From positions 1-27,745 of the forward strand of contig CAJKUC010000021.1 in NCBI GenBank assembly GCA_905203015.1: a stretch of DNA of 27,745 bases, written 5' to 3'. The translations under genes and the position numbers were made by a program. The notes under the pieces were generated by a model that saw nothing but the letters and a program-made list of their open reading frames with translations, ran no database searches and was not told where the DNA came from. This DNA comes from an uncultured Christensenella sp. Lineage in GTDB: Bacteria > Bacillota > Clostridia > Christensenellales > Borkfalkiaceae. This document shows, one piece after another, positions 6,486 to 14,725 of the stretch. How positions within the stretch are numbered: position 1 is the first letter of the stretch; every line of letters begins with the position of its first letter.

Positions 6486-7358
6486 TTGTATCATCTTATA
6501 GTAAACCCCGACGCGGGGAAACACAAGACGCTGCGCGCCGCGCGGTCGGTTGCCGATTATTTCGACGAAAGAGAAGAAGAATACATCATTCACGAAATGA
6601 CGTCGAAACAGATATTGCGCTCCACGATAAACGATCTTTCGCAGGGCGGCGGAGAACGGAACAATATCGTAGTGGTGGGCGGCGACGGCACGATGCATGC
6701 CGTTCTCAATTCGCTGGCGGACGTAAATTCCGTGAATATCGGGCTGATTCCCGCGGGAACGGGAAACGATTTCGCCGTTTCCGCGAAAATTCCCACTGAT
6801 CCGAAAGCGGCTGCACAGATCGTATTGAACGGCGAGGCGAAAGATACGGATTATCTCGAAGTGGGCGGCGTGCGTTGCATGAACGTAGGCGGGCTGGGAA
6901 TCGACGTAGACGTATTGAAACGCTATAATAAAAGCCGGAAGATACACGGAAAATTGAAATATCTGCGTTGCCTGATACAGAGCATACTGCATTTTAAAGG
7001 GAACGATATTTTAATCGAGCGCGACGGAAGAAGCGAAAAACACCGTGCGTTTCTCGCCGTGGCGTGTAACGGCAGCCAGATCGGCGGCGGAATAAAGATC
7101 TGCCCCGCGGCAAACCCGACGGACGGCATGCTGGACGTGTGCGTGGTGGATATGGTGCGCGGATTGAAAGTGATCGGCGCGTTCTCGAAACTGATGAAGG
7201 GAAAAATTCTGGAATTCGATAAAACGACGCATTATCTGTGCGAACGCGTGAAATTTTTCATCGAAGGCGGCGCAACGGTGCAACTCGACGGCGAATTATA
7301 CGATAATCTCGATTTCGACGCCCGTATCATGACGGGGCTGAAATTCTACCGCCCGTAA
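6486..7358 (+). CDS. Diacylglycerol/lipid kinase family protein (YegS/DgkB/BmrU-like)
   Basis: This is a predicted cytosolic, membrane-associated ATP-dependent lipid kinase, probably acting on diacylglycerol or a related lipid. From the chosen start the protein is 290 residues, matching the roughly 300-residue family. It has the opening YHLIVNPDAGK, the nucleotide-binding GGDGT at 65-69 and PAGTGNDF at 89-96, and ends with the beta-rich domain including QLDGE. I chose the TTG at 6486 because AAAGGA lies 9 nt upstream and because the family begins just before the NP motif. An ATG at 6369 would add 39 lysine-rich residues with no ribosome binding site. The frame also opens at a TTG at 6354. The exact substrate cannot be told. 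It is the first gene of an apparent operon with the SpoIIE phosphatase, PHP phosphatase and VanZ genes. Confidence 0.88.
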   Translation: MYHLIVNPDAGKHKTLRAARSVADYFDEREEEYIIHEMTSKQILRSTINDLSQGGGERNNIVVVGGDGTMHAVLNSLADVNSVNIGLIPAGTGNDFAVSAKIPTDPKAAAQIVLNGEAKDTDYLEVGGVRCMNVGGLGIDVDVLKRYNKSRKIHGKLKYLRCLIQSILHFKGNDILIERDGRSEKHRAFLAVACNGSQIGGGIKICPAANPTDGMLDVCVVDMVRGLKVIGAFSKLMKGKILEFDKTTHYLCERVKFFIEGGATVQLDGELYDNLDFDARIMTGLKFYRP

Positions 7359-7489
7359 ACGACGGACGGAGGCAGGGCCGAAATAGGGCGGCGGTTAAGG
7401 CGTTGAAACTCATATGCGTAGGGCGGCGGAAAGACGAAATCGCCTCTGCGAGGGGCGGATAAAGAAAATAAGAGCGGCAGGCGAAGGGA

Positions 7490-8671
7490 ATGAATGCATC
7501 GGCGTATAAAAAAATCCTCGGGAAGGTTCCTGCGGGGGTATTCGTATTCGACGAGAAGTTGCGTATATTATACGCGAACGACGCTTTTGCGCGCGCTTTT
7601 GCCGCCGACGGCACCGCCGCGCTTTTAAAATTCCGTCGCGAAGCGAAAATTCCGCTGAACGAATTCCTTTTCTGCCCCGAAAGAGGTAAAGCGGAAGAAC
7701 GCCCCGCTTGCGGCGAGGGGAAAGCATGCGCTTATTGTTCGTTTTTCAAGACGATGAAGCGCGCGGCGGAAACGGGAACGGAACAGACGGACACCGTTTC
7801 CGTTACGGCGGATAAGGGCAATCGCACCGAAACGGTGCAGACTCGTATCCGCGTGTTTCCCGCAGACGAAGAAAACGAAAACGCGGCGGGCAAAAAGCGC
7901 GGGAAAAAGAAAAAACACAGACTGTTTTTAGGGCTTGCCGAAGGCGCCGTGCAAACGGAAATCGCGAGGGAAATGCTTACGGCGAAACAGATGCAGCAAC
8001 GGCTTTTGCCTGCGGGAAAACAGACGGGCGGCGTGCCGTATTCGTATATGTATATTCCCTGCCTCGATATCGGCGGAGATCTTCCCGACGTGTATGAATA
8101 CGACGGGAAGGTGTACGGCGTGCTTGCCGATGTATCGGGGAAAGGCATTTCGGCGGGCATGCTCTCGGCATTTATCCGTGCGGGATTCGACAGGAAAACC
8201 CCGTCGCTTGCGCAGGCCGTTACGTCGCTTCGGGATAAATTCGTGGAACTTAATCCCGACGAAAGATCGTATATTACGGTGGCGGCGGTGTGCGTGGATC
8301 GGGAGGAAAAATTGCTGCGCTACGTGATCGCGGGGCATAACGCGCCGATCCTTCTGAAAAACGGGCGCGGCATGGGGATCAACGAGATTGAAGATCCCGC
8401 GCCGCCCGTATCGAACTGGATCACGGACTATTCGTATAAAGAAAAAAGCATGCCGTATGCGGCGGGCGATATTCTCGTGTTGTTATCCGACGGCGTGACG
8501 GAATGCCCGAATACGGCGGGGGAGAGATTCGGCATAGAGAGAACGGAAAGCGTGCTGATGCAGTCCGTTTCGGCGGAAGATTTTATCGGCAAACTGAGAA
8601 ACGCGCTTTCCGTATTCAGCGGCGGAACGTTCACCGACGATATTACGGCGATGGCGTTCGACCTGAAATAA
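7490..8671 (+). CDS. PAS-domain SpoIIE/PP2C-type serine phosphatase (RsbU-like)
   Basis: The 393-residue protein has an N-terminal PAS-like domain (about 1-150: VPAGVFVFDEKLRILYAND) and a C-terminal SpoIIE phosphatase domain. Metal- and phosphate-site motifs are GGD (195-197), ADVSGKG (213-219), AGHNAP (281-286), SDGVTE (333-338) and DDITAMA (383-389), so the catalytic aspartates are present. The family sequence GGDFYD reads GGDLPD here. The PAS part holds four cysteines (62, 74, 80, 83) that could bind a metal or cluster, and a lysine-rich loop near 134-143. Enzymes of this kind dephosphorylate anti-anti-sigma proteins in partner-switching stress pathways, but no anti-sigma pair lies nearby. 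Start context is weak: AAGGG lies almost against the ATG, and an in-frame stop at 7469 excludes longer starts. Confidence 0.9.
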   Translation: MNASAYKKILGKVPAGVFVFDEKLRILYANDAFARAFAADGTAALLKFRREAKIPLNEFLFCPERGKAEERPACGEGKACAYCSFFKTMKRAAETGTEQTDTVSVTADKGNRTETVQTRIRVFPADEENENAAGKKRGKKKKHRLFLGLAEGAVQTEIAREMLTAKQMQQRLLPAGKQTGGVPYSYMYIPCLDIGGDLPDVYEYDGKVYGVLADVSGKGISAGMLSAFIRAGFDRKTPSLAQAVTSLRDKFVELNPDERSYITVAAVCVDREEKLLRYVIAGHNAPILLKNGRGMGINEIEDPAPPVSNWITDYSYKEKSMPYAAGDILVLLSDGVTECPNTAGERFGIERTESVLMQSVSAEDFIGKLRNALSVFSGGTFTDDITAMAFDLK

Positions 8672-8698
8672 AAAAGTGCGCGAAAGGGGGCATGATTC

Positions 8699-9451
8699 GT
8701 GACGGATATACATACGCATATTTTGCCGGGTATCGACGACGGCGCGAAAGACGAGAAAGTCTCGGAAGAAATGCTTTCCGCTCTGTATACGCAGGGTGTG
8801 CGGCGCGTTGTGTTTACGCCGCATTATTACGGACAGCATCGTTCTCCGCAGGATTTTCTGAAATTGCGGAGCGAGGCTTACGAAAAAATCAAAGGCGTAG
8901 TGCCTGCGGGGATGCAGACGGCGCTCGGCGCGGAAGTGCATTTTTCGGAGACGGTGGCGACGAACACCGATTGCGGCGCGCTCTCCGTCGGCGATACGAG
9001 GTATATCCTGATAGAATTTCCTTTTTTGTACGATTGGCCCGCTACGCTTCTGCAAAAACTGCGCTATTTTATGGACGAAACGGAAAAAATTCCCGTAATC
9101 GCGCATTTCTGCCGTTATTCGCAGGTGCGGAAAAATCCGGGGATACTTTCCGATCTTGCCGATATGGGGTGCTTGTTGCAGGCGAATACGTCGGCATTTC
9201 TCGATAAACGGGATAAAGGACTTGTGTTTGCGGCGATGAGACACGGACTGGTGCATTGCCTCGGCACGGACTGCCATAATACGGCGGAACGCGCGCCGAA
9301 TTATATGCAGGCAGCGGAAGCGATCAAAAAAGCAGGGTACGGCGAAGCATTGGAGAAGATTGAAGAAACGATGGAAAACATCCTTGCCGATCGGTATATC
9401 CCAAGAGAAAAGCATACGCCCGTAAAAAAATTTCTTACGATATATAAATAA
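8699..9451 (+). CDS. PHP-domain tyrosine-protein phosphatase (CpsB/CapC/YwqE family)
   Basis: This is a predicted manganese-dependent phosphatase of the PHP superfamily, which in Gram-positives dephosphorylates the tyrosine kinase controlling capsule or exopolysaccharide synthesis. The 250-residue product opens with DIHTHILPGIDDGAKD (His5, His7, Asp14). It carries TPHYYG (His42), GAEVHF (Glu79, His81), IPVIAHFCRY (His136) and GTDCHN (Asp191, His193), the expected metal ligands. The family consensus HPERY reads HFCRY here, so a Pro and a Glu are replaced. The GTG at 8699 follows AAAGGGGG by 8 nt; an ATG at 8692 is in another frame. It sits 27 bp after the SpoIIE gene and 25 bp before the VanZ gene. 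No tyrosine kinase is in the window. Confidence 0.88.
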   Translation: MTDIHTHILPGIDDGAKDEKVSEEMLSALYTQGVRRVVFTPHYYGQHRSPQDFLKLRSEAYEKIKGVVPAGMQTALGAEVHFSETVATNTDCGALSVGDTRYILIEFPFLYDWPATLLQKLRYFMDETEKIPVIAHFCRYSQVRKNPGILSDLADMGCLLQANTSAFLDKRDKGLVFAAMRHGLVHCLGTDCHNTAERAPNYMQAAEAIKKAGYGEALEKIEETMENILADRYIPREKHTPVKKFLTIYK

Positions 9452-9476
9452 ATATAGTGAGATCGGGGGAGCGCGT

Positions 9477-10034
9477 ATGGCGAAATCGGAACAAACAAAT
9501 AAAATAGTTCTTATCGCGGCGCGCGTATTTTTCACAGTGCTTACGGCGGCGTATCTTTGCTGGATTTTTTCAAATTCGCTTGAAACGGGCGCGCAAAGCA
9601 CCGTATCCAGCGATAAAGTGCAGCAGACGATGCAAGGGGCGGCGGATAAAGTGTTCGGCGAAGGAAACGTAACGGTAACGAGGCGTTTTGTGCGGAAAGG
9701 CGCGCATTTTTCCGAATTCGCATTGCTCGGATTTCTGTCGTTTTTTACGTTTTATCTGTATTTTTTAGCAAAGAAGAATTCATGTTTTCTCTGCTTTTGC
9801 GCCGCCTCGGCGATTGCGCTGGCTGGCGGCGCGGCAGACGAGACGATACAGATTTTTATCGACGGAAGGGCCGCTTCCGTGCTTGACGCTTTTCTCGATT
9901 TCGGCGGCGGAGAGTGCGGCATATTCGTGGCCTGGAGCGTTTTTGCAATCGGCTTTGCGGTGATTAAAAAATCAAAAAGAAAGCGCATGAACGCCGGAAT
10001 GGGGCAAAACGCGGAACGTTCGGAAGAAGAATAA
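9477..10034 (+). CDS. VanZ-like family membrane protein
   Basis: The 185-residue protein has hydrophobic segments at about 11-31, 80-98, 103-120 and 147-163. It contains the VanZ-family signatures RKGAHFSEFALLG (73-85) and ADETIQIFIDGRAASVLD (120-137), then the charged C-terminus KKSKRKR. VanZ relatives are poorly understood membrane proteins; the founding member gives low-level teicoplanin resistance. An envelope role here is inferred from family and context. The ATG has GGGGGA 6 nt upstream. It is the last gene before a strong hairpin terminator, whose stem starts within the stop codon. Confidence 0.88.
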   Translation: MAKSEQTNKIVLIAARVFFTVLTAAYLCWIFSNSLETGAQSTVSSDKVQQTMQGAADKVFGEGNVTVTRRFVRKGAHFSEFALLGFLSFFTFYLYFLAKKNSCFLCFCAASAIALAGGAADETIQIFIDGRAASVLDAFLDFGGGECGIFVAWSVFAIGFAVIKKSKRKRMNAGMGQNAERSEEE

Positions 10035-10085
10035 AAATCCTCTTTTTTCACATACTGAACGGTATGAGAAGAAAGGGGATTTTTT
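10033..10085 (+). terminator. Long hairpin terminator after the VanZ gene, overlapping the next start codon
   Basis: AAAAATCC pairs with GGATTTTT, then CTTTTTTC with GAAGAAAG (one G-U), then CATAC with GTATG, around the loop TGAACG. This makes a stem of about 23 positions with one A-A mismatch and one T-G pair, followed by a T-run. It begins in the VanZ stop codon. The ATG of the next gene (10064) lies in the descending arm, and the AAAGGGG of the stem lies downstream of that ATG, so it cannot be its ribosome binding site. Confidence 0.75.
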
Positions 10086-10489
10086 ATAGCATACTGATTT
10101 CGGCTGCCTGCGTGTTTTTACCGTTTTTTCTCGGAAACGCGGCGAAAAACGGCGCGGAAAAAGAGGATCTGAAAGAGATCTCAAAGCCGTATACGGGCGT
10201 GTATCGTTGCAAAGAAATAAAATACGGCGCGTGCGATTTTTTACAGTATGTGCAGAAAGCCGAACTGGAACTGAAAGAAAACGGCGGGTACGTTTTAACG
10301 GTGACGATGAAAAACGGAAAAAAGCAGAAAAGCACGGGCAGATACGAAACGGACGGCGATAAAATTTCATTCGTGTCCGACGAGGACAAAAGCGGACTGC
10401 GCCGTGAGTTTTCGTTTGTGAAAGGCGAACTCGCGGGAACGGGTGTGCTGCACGGAAAAACGCTGTACGTCGTATTTTCACGCGGGTGA
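10064..10489 (+). CDS. Small exported or membrane-anchored protein of unknown function
   Basis: I do not recognise this 141-residue protein. Residues 1-4 are basic and 6-24 form a hydrophobic segment, consistent with a signal peptide or N-terminal anchor. The rest looks beta-rich with alternating hydrophobic residues (YVLTVTMKNGKK, ISFVSDEDKSG, LYVVFSRG), suggesting a small barrel-like domain outside the membrane. It has cysteines at 16, 49 and 57. No ribosome binding site precedes the ATG, which is buried in the hairpin at 10033-10085. No alternative ATG, GTG or TTG lies before codon 17. Expression may therefore depend on read-through or on an unrecognised promoter. Confidence 0.65.
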   Translation: MRRKGIFYSILISAACVFLPFFLGNAAKNGAEKEDLKEISKPYTGVYRCKEIKYGACDFLQYVQKAELELKENGGYVLTVTMKNGKKQKSTGRYETDGDKISFVSDEDKSGLRREFSFVKGELAGTGVLHGKTLYVVFSRG

Positions 10490-10573
10490 TTTTATCCGGT
10501 AAAGACACGAACACGTAAAATATCGTAAAATGCGAAAATCGTATCGTAACGACGGAAATTACGCTCAAAAGAA

Positions 10574-10608
10574 AACCGACCTCTTGAAAATCAAGAGATC
10601 GGTTATTT
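10574..10608. terminator. Bidirectional terminator between convergent genes
   Basis: AACCGA-C-CTCTTGA pairs with TCAAGAG-A-TCGGTT around a 3-nt loop, with one mismatch. It is followed by ATTTTCTTTT on the + strand and TTTTCTTTT on the minus strand. It ends both the small-protein gene (+) and the pyruvate:ferredoxin oxidoreductase gene (-). Confidence 0.8.
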
Positions 10609-10628
10609 TCTTTTAATAAACTTTCGGT

Positions 10629-13600
10629 TTATTCTTTCGCGGCAAGTTTCTTATAGCCCGCAAGACGTTCTTTCGACGCCTCTTCTTCCTGCTTATAAAG
10701 TTTTTCGGCAAGTTCGGGTTCGGTCTTCTTCAGTGACGCGAAACGAACTTCGCCCTGAAGGAACGCCTGATAATCGCCCGTGGGATCTTTGGAATCGAGC
10801 GTGAACGGATTCTTGCCTTCCGCTTCCAGCGTAGGATTGTAGCGATACAACTGCCAGTAGCCGCAATCCACCGCGTTCTTTTCTTCGCTCTGCGATTTGG
10901 TCATGTTGATACCGTGATTAATGCAGGGTGCGTAGCAGATGATCAGGGAAGGTCCGTGGTAGGCTTCCGCTTCTTTCAGCGCTTTCACGAACTGCGCCTT
11001 ATCGGAACCCATAGCGCACTGCGCCACGTAAACGTAGCCGTACGTGCTGGCGATCATGCCGAGATCCTTCTTCTTCACTCTCTTGCCGCCGGCGGCGAAT
11101 TTCGCCACAGCCGCGATAGGAGTGGACTTGGAAGCCTGTCCGCCCGTGTTGGAATACACTTCGGTATCCAGTACGAGAACGTTCACGTCTTCGCCGGAAG
11201 CAAGAACGTGATCGAGCCCGCCGTAGCCGATGTCGTACGCCCAGCCGTCGCCGCCGATGATCCAGAAGGATTTCTTCACGAGGCAATCTTTGGCTTTTAA
11301 GATATCGTTTACGAGAACGAGTTCTTCGCCTTCGCAATCGTTCTTGCATTTTTCAAGATCGGCAACGAGCGCCGCAGCCGCTTTCTTGCTGCCTTCCGCG
11401 TCGTTCATATTCTCGATCCAGTTATCGAGAATCGCCTTGCATTCGGGGTATTCCGCCCACATTTCCGCAAGCGCCGCCACTTTATCTTTCAGCGCTTCTC
11501 TTCTCGCCTTATACGCAAGATTCATGCCGTAGCCGAATTCCGCGTTGTCTTCAAAGAGGGAGTTTGCCCATGCGGGGCCGTGGCCTTCTTTGTTCTTCGT
11601 GTAAGGGCACGTAGGGGAAGAACCGCCGTAAATCGAGGAGCAACCCGTTGCGTTCGCTACGATCATACGATCGCCGAAGAGTTGGGTGAGCACCTTTACA
11701 TAAGGCGTTTCGCCGCAACCCGCGCATGCGCCGGAGAACTCGAAGAGGGGTTGCGAGAACTGCGATTTCTTCACGTCCGCCATCTTTTCGATCACGGAAG
11801 GATCCACGTCGGGCAACGTCTGCGCGAAGTTCCAGTTCGCCGCCTGCTTTTCGGCAACGGTTTCGAGAGGAACCATGTTGATCGCGTTGGCTTCGGGCTT
11901 CGCCGCCTTTTCGCCGTTCTTCGCCGCGTCGGCAGCCGCTTTCTGGTTGACGGGGCAGATGTCGGCGCAAACGCCGCAACCCATACAATCGAGCGGGGAT
12001 ACCTGCATGCGGAAATTATAGCCTTTCGCCTGCATCGCGGGCTTCGTGACGAACGTTTCGGGCGTAGCCGCGCCGTCTGCCACAAGGTAGGGGCGAATCG
12101 TAGCGTGAGGGCATACGAAAGCGCACTGGTTGCACTGAATACATTTATCGACGTTCCATTCGGGAACTTTCACGGCAACGCCGCGTTTTTCAAATTTCGT
12201 GGTGCCCGTGGGAACGGAACCGTCGGCATTGAACGCGGAAGAAGGAAGTTTGTCGCCTTCGAGCGCGAGGATGGGAGCGACTACGTTTCTGAAATAAGGA
12301 TCGTCGGCGAGTTTCACCATGTCCGCGCCTTCCGTGGTGGTAGCCCAGGAAGCGGGGATGTCGATCTGAATCAGGTTCGCTTTCGCGGAATCGATCGCGT
12401 TGTAGTTCATCTGTACGATCGCGTCGCCCTTACGGGAGAAGGATTTGTACGCCATGTACTTCATCAGCGCGACGGCGGTGTTCTTGTCGTCGGGATTTTC
12501 GCTTTCATAAGGCATGATCTGCTTATTGATGCAGAAGAACGCGGATTGCAGAATCGTGGAGGTCTTGCCGCGAAGCCCGAGTTGCCCCGCGATCTTGATC
12601 GCGTCGATCACGTAGAAACGCGCGTGTTTTTTCGCAAGGGCGTTTTTCATTTTTGCGGGAAGTTCTTTTTCCAGTTGTTCGAGCGTCGTCCACTCGCTGT
12701 TTAAAAGGAACGCGCCGCCGTCTTTCAGATCGTTCACCATATCGTAACGGGTAACGTACGAAGGGTTGTGGCAGGCGATGAAGTCCGCCGCGTCGATCAG
12801 ATATTCGGACTGAATGGGCTTATCGCCGAAACGAAGGTGAGAAACGGTGATGCCGCCCGATTTTTTGGAATCGTAGAAGAAGTACGCCTGCACGTATTTA
12901 TCCGTATGGTCGCCGATGATCTTTACGGTGTTTTTATTCGAGCCTACCGTACCGTCGGAGCCGAGGCCGTAGAATTTGCAGGAAGTGGATCCCGCGGGAG
13001 CGGCGTCGAATTTTTCGGAGAAATCGAGCGAGGAATTCGTGACGTCTTCGTAAATACCCACGGTGAAATGGTTCTTCGGCTTTGCCTGTTCGAGATTCTT
13101 ATAAACGGAAAGCACCATCGTAGGCGTAAATTCTTTCGAGCCGAGGCCGTATCTGCCGCCGTATACTTTGATGTTCGCTCTGCCTTGTTCCGCAAGGGCG
13201 GCGCATACGTCGAGGTAAAGAGGTTCGCCGAGAGAGCCGGGCTCTTTCGTTCTGTCGAGAACTGCGAGTTTTTTACAGGAAGCGGGGATCGCGCCGACGA
13301 ACGCGGAAGCGTCGAACGGACGATACAGACGCACTTTCAGTAAGCCGTACTTCTTACCTTTCGCATTGAGCGCGTTGATGGATTCTTCGATCGTTTCCGC
13401 GCCGCTGCCCATCACTACGATCACTTCTTCCGCGTCTTTCGCGCCGACGTAATCGAAAAGGTGATATTCTCTGCCCGTATATTCGGAAACGACTTTCATC
13501 ATTTCCGCTACGATTCCGGGAACTGCGGCATAGTGCGCGTTCGCCGTTTCTCTGTTCTGGAAATATGTATCGGAGTTCTGTGCCGTGCCTTTCTGAATCG

Positions 13601-14255
13601 GGTGCTCGGGATTGAGCGCGCGGGCTTTGAAATCGTCTACGTATTTCTGCATGCCGAGTTTATCGAAGATGGCTTTGATTTCCGCGTAGTTGTTCGATTC
13701 GTCGAAACCTTCTATCTTGGAATATTCGTGAGAGGTACGGAAGCCGTCGAAGAAATGCAGGAAAGGAACGCTGGATTTCAGCGTGGAAAGGTGCGCCACA
13801 AGCGCGAGATCCATCACTTCCTGAACGGACGAAGAGGCGAGCATCGCAAAACCCGTCTGGCGGCATGCCATAACGTCGGAATGATCGCCGAAAATGTTCA
13901 GCGAGTGCGCCGCAAGAGCACGCGCCGAAACGTGCATGACCATCGGCAGAAGTTCGCCGGAGATCTTGTACATATTGGGAATCATGAGGAGCAAGCCCTG
14001 CGAAGCGGTGTAGGTGGTGGTCAACGCGCCTGCGGATAACGATCCGTGAACCGCGCCCGCCGCGCCGCCTTCGGATTCCATTTCAGCGATTTTCAGTTTT
14101 TGTCCCCACATGTTGGTGCGCTTTGCGGTAGCCCATTCGTCCGCGGATTCAGCCATGGGCGACGAGGGCGTAATCGGGTAGATGGCGGCAACTTCGGAGA
14201 ACGCGTACGCTACGTGCGACGCGGCGGTATTGCCGTCGATGGTCATTTTTTTCAT
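10629..14255 (-). CDS. nifJ: Pyruvate:ferredoxin (flavodoxin) oxidoreductase, single-chain
   Basis: This enzyme oxidises pyruvate with CoA to acetyl-CoA and CO2 and passes electrons to ferredoxin, a central step of anaerobic metabolism. The 1208 residues show the full domain order. The N-terminal pyrimidine-binding part of the TPP site has AAIYPITPSSPMAE and EMESEGGAAGAVHG. The CoA-binding region follows. Two 4Fe-4S motifs lie near residues 697-715 (CIQCNQCAFVCP) and 752-770 (CMGCGVCADICP). The C-terminal TPP pyrophosphate-binding domain has CAGCGE near 840, GGDGWAYDIGYGG near 1000, and DTEVYSNTGGQ. The cysteines of the proximal cluster are in the last domain. ACGGAGG lies 9 nt before the ATG; a second ATG is three codons in. 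It is monocistronic, with its own promoter and terminator. Confidence 0.97.
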   Translation of the reverse strand: MKKMTIDGNTAASHVAYAFSEVAAIYPITPSSPMAESADEWATAKRTNMWGQKLKIAEMESEGGAAGAVHGSLSAGALTTTYTASQGLLLMIPNMYKISGELLPMVMHVSARALAAHSLNIFGDHSDVMACRQTGFAMLASSSVQEVMDLALVAHLSTLKSSVPFLHFFDGFRTSHEYSKIEGFDESNNYAEIKAIFDKLGMQKYVDDFKARALNPEHPIQKGTAQNSDTYFQNRETANAHYAAVPGIVAEMMKVVSEYTGREYHLFDYVGAKDAEEVIVVMGSGAETIEESINALNAKGKKYGLLKVRLYRPFDASAFVGAIPASCKKLAVLDRTKEPGSLGEPLYLDVCAALAEQGRANIKVYGGRYGLGSKEFTPTMVLSVYKNLEQAKPKNHFTVGIYEDVTNSSLDFSEKFDAAPAGSTSCKFYGLGSDGTVGSNKNTVKIIGDHTDKYVQAYFFYDSKKSGGITVSHLRFGDKPIQSEYLIDAADFIACHNPSYVTRYDMVNDLKDGGAFLLNSEWTTLEQLEKELPAKMKNALAKKHARFYVIDAIKIAGQLGLRGKTSTILQSAFFCINKQIMPYESENPDDKNTAVALMKYMAYKSFSRKGDAIVQMNYNAIDSAKANLIQIDIPASWATTTEGADMVKLADDPYFRNVVAPILALEGDKLPSSAFNADGSVPTGTTKFEKRGVAVKVPEWNVDKCIQCNQCAFVCPHATIRPYLVADGAATPETFVTKPAMQAKGYNFRMQVSPLDCMGCGVCADICPVNQKAAADAAKNGEKAAKPEANAINMVPLETVAEKQAANWNFAQTLPDVDPSVIEKMADVKKSQFSQPLFEFSGACAGCGETPYVKVLTQLFGDRMIVANATGCSSIYGGSSPTCPYTKNKEGHGPAWANSLFEDNAEFGYGMNLAYKARREALKDKVAALAEMWAEYPECKAILDNWIENMNDAEGSKKAAAALVADLEKCKNDCEGEELVLVNDILKAKDCLVKKSFWIIGGDGWAYDIGYGGLDHVLASGEDVNVLVLDTEVYSNTGGQASKSTPIAAVAKFAAGGKRVKKKDLGMIASTYGYVYVAQCAMGSDKAQFVKALKEAEAYHGPSLIICYAPCINHGINMTKSQSEEKNAVDCGYWQLYRYNPTLEAEGKNPFTLDSKDPTGDYQAFLQGEVRFASLKKTEPELAEKLYKQEEEASKERLAGYKKLAAKE

Positions 14256-14381
14256 CGAAAAAAGCCTCCGTTAAAATAATTTTTTGTCTTGATTCTGTTT
14301 CGCGAAAAGCGGAAAAAAAACCGATCGTTTTATTTATTCCCAGCAAGGATAAAAACGGCTTGTCCGCAAGTCCGCTTATAT

Positions 14382-14410
14382 ATTATAACTTTTATTTTCG
14401 TTTAAGTCAA
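14382..14410 (-). promoter_or_regulatory. Promoter of the pyruvate:ferredoxin oxidoreductase gene
   Basis: On the minus strand TTGACT (14410-14405) and TATAAT (14387-14382) have a 17-bp spacer and A-rich DNA upstream. The leader would be about 120 nt. No riboswitch was recognised in it. Confidence 0.8.
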
Positions 14411-14566
14411 TAGCAAAAGCCGAAAAAAAGCAAAAAAATTTTTTCTTTTTGCCTTAAAAATTTTTGTATTTTTGTTTAAAACGCGTTCGCGGCGGCGCAG
14501 AAAAGCAAAAAAAACGGCGATTTTCAAAAAAAACCTTGTTCTTCATAAAATTTCACGGTATTTTCA

Positions 14567-14595
14567 TTGTCTTTTTTCCTCGGATTTGCTATAAT
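14567..14595 (+). promoter_or_regulatory. Promoter of the ECF ATPase operon
   Basis: TTGTCT (14567-14572) and TATAAT (14590-14595) are 17 bp apart, giving a predicted transcript start near 14602. This excludes the longest open frame (TTG at 14567) as the translated start. Confidence 0.75.
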
Positions 14596-14635
14596 ACCAT
14601 ACGAAATAAAAGGATTTATTTATTTTTTTATCATG

Positions 14636-14699
14636 CCGCGGAAAAATCGCCGCAGTGCGGAAAACGACCGCGGAAAAATCGCCGCAGTGCGGAAAACGA
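14636..14699 (+). repeat. Perfect 32-bp tandem duplication near the start of the ECF ATPase gene
   Basis: The unit beginning CCGCGGAAAAATCGCC and ending GGAAAACGA occurs at 14636-14667 and again at 14668-14699 without a mismatch. Each unit contains CCGC-AGT-GCGG, a small inverted repeat. The length is not a multiple of three, so each copy is read in a different frame from the ATG at 14633. Confidence 0.9.
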
Positions 14700-14725
14700 C
14701 GCGGCGTACGGAAAGGAAGAACGCT

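Larger units (their letters stand above)
14256..14725. other. Divergent regulatory region between nifJ and the ECF operon
   Basis: This 470-bp region has no convincing gene apart from the possible N-terminal extension of the ECF ATPase from 14633. It holds the leftward nifJ promoter (14382-14410), a strongly A/T-tracted middle (about 14415-14545) and the rightward ECF promoter (14567-14595). It also holds the 32-bp duplication (14636-14699). In the A/T tract GCAAAAA (14430-14436) and TTTTTGC (14446-14452) are inverted repeats. The tract lies directly upstream of both -35 boxes and could act as an UP element or curved DNA. Confidence 0.6.

Noticed and set aside
8483..9601. A 372-residue minus-strand open frame
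   Set aside because: It lies opposite the SpoIIE, PHP and VanZ genes, all of which have clear motifs. Its His/Arg-rich composition is typical of an antisense shadow.
14567..14725. Translation of the ECF ATPase from the earliest in-frame codon at 14567
   Set aside because: That TTG is part of the -35 box of the promoter, so it is upstream of the transcript.
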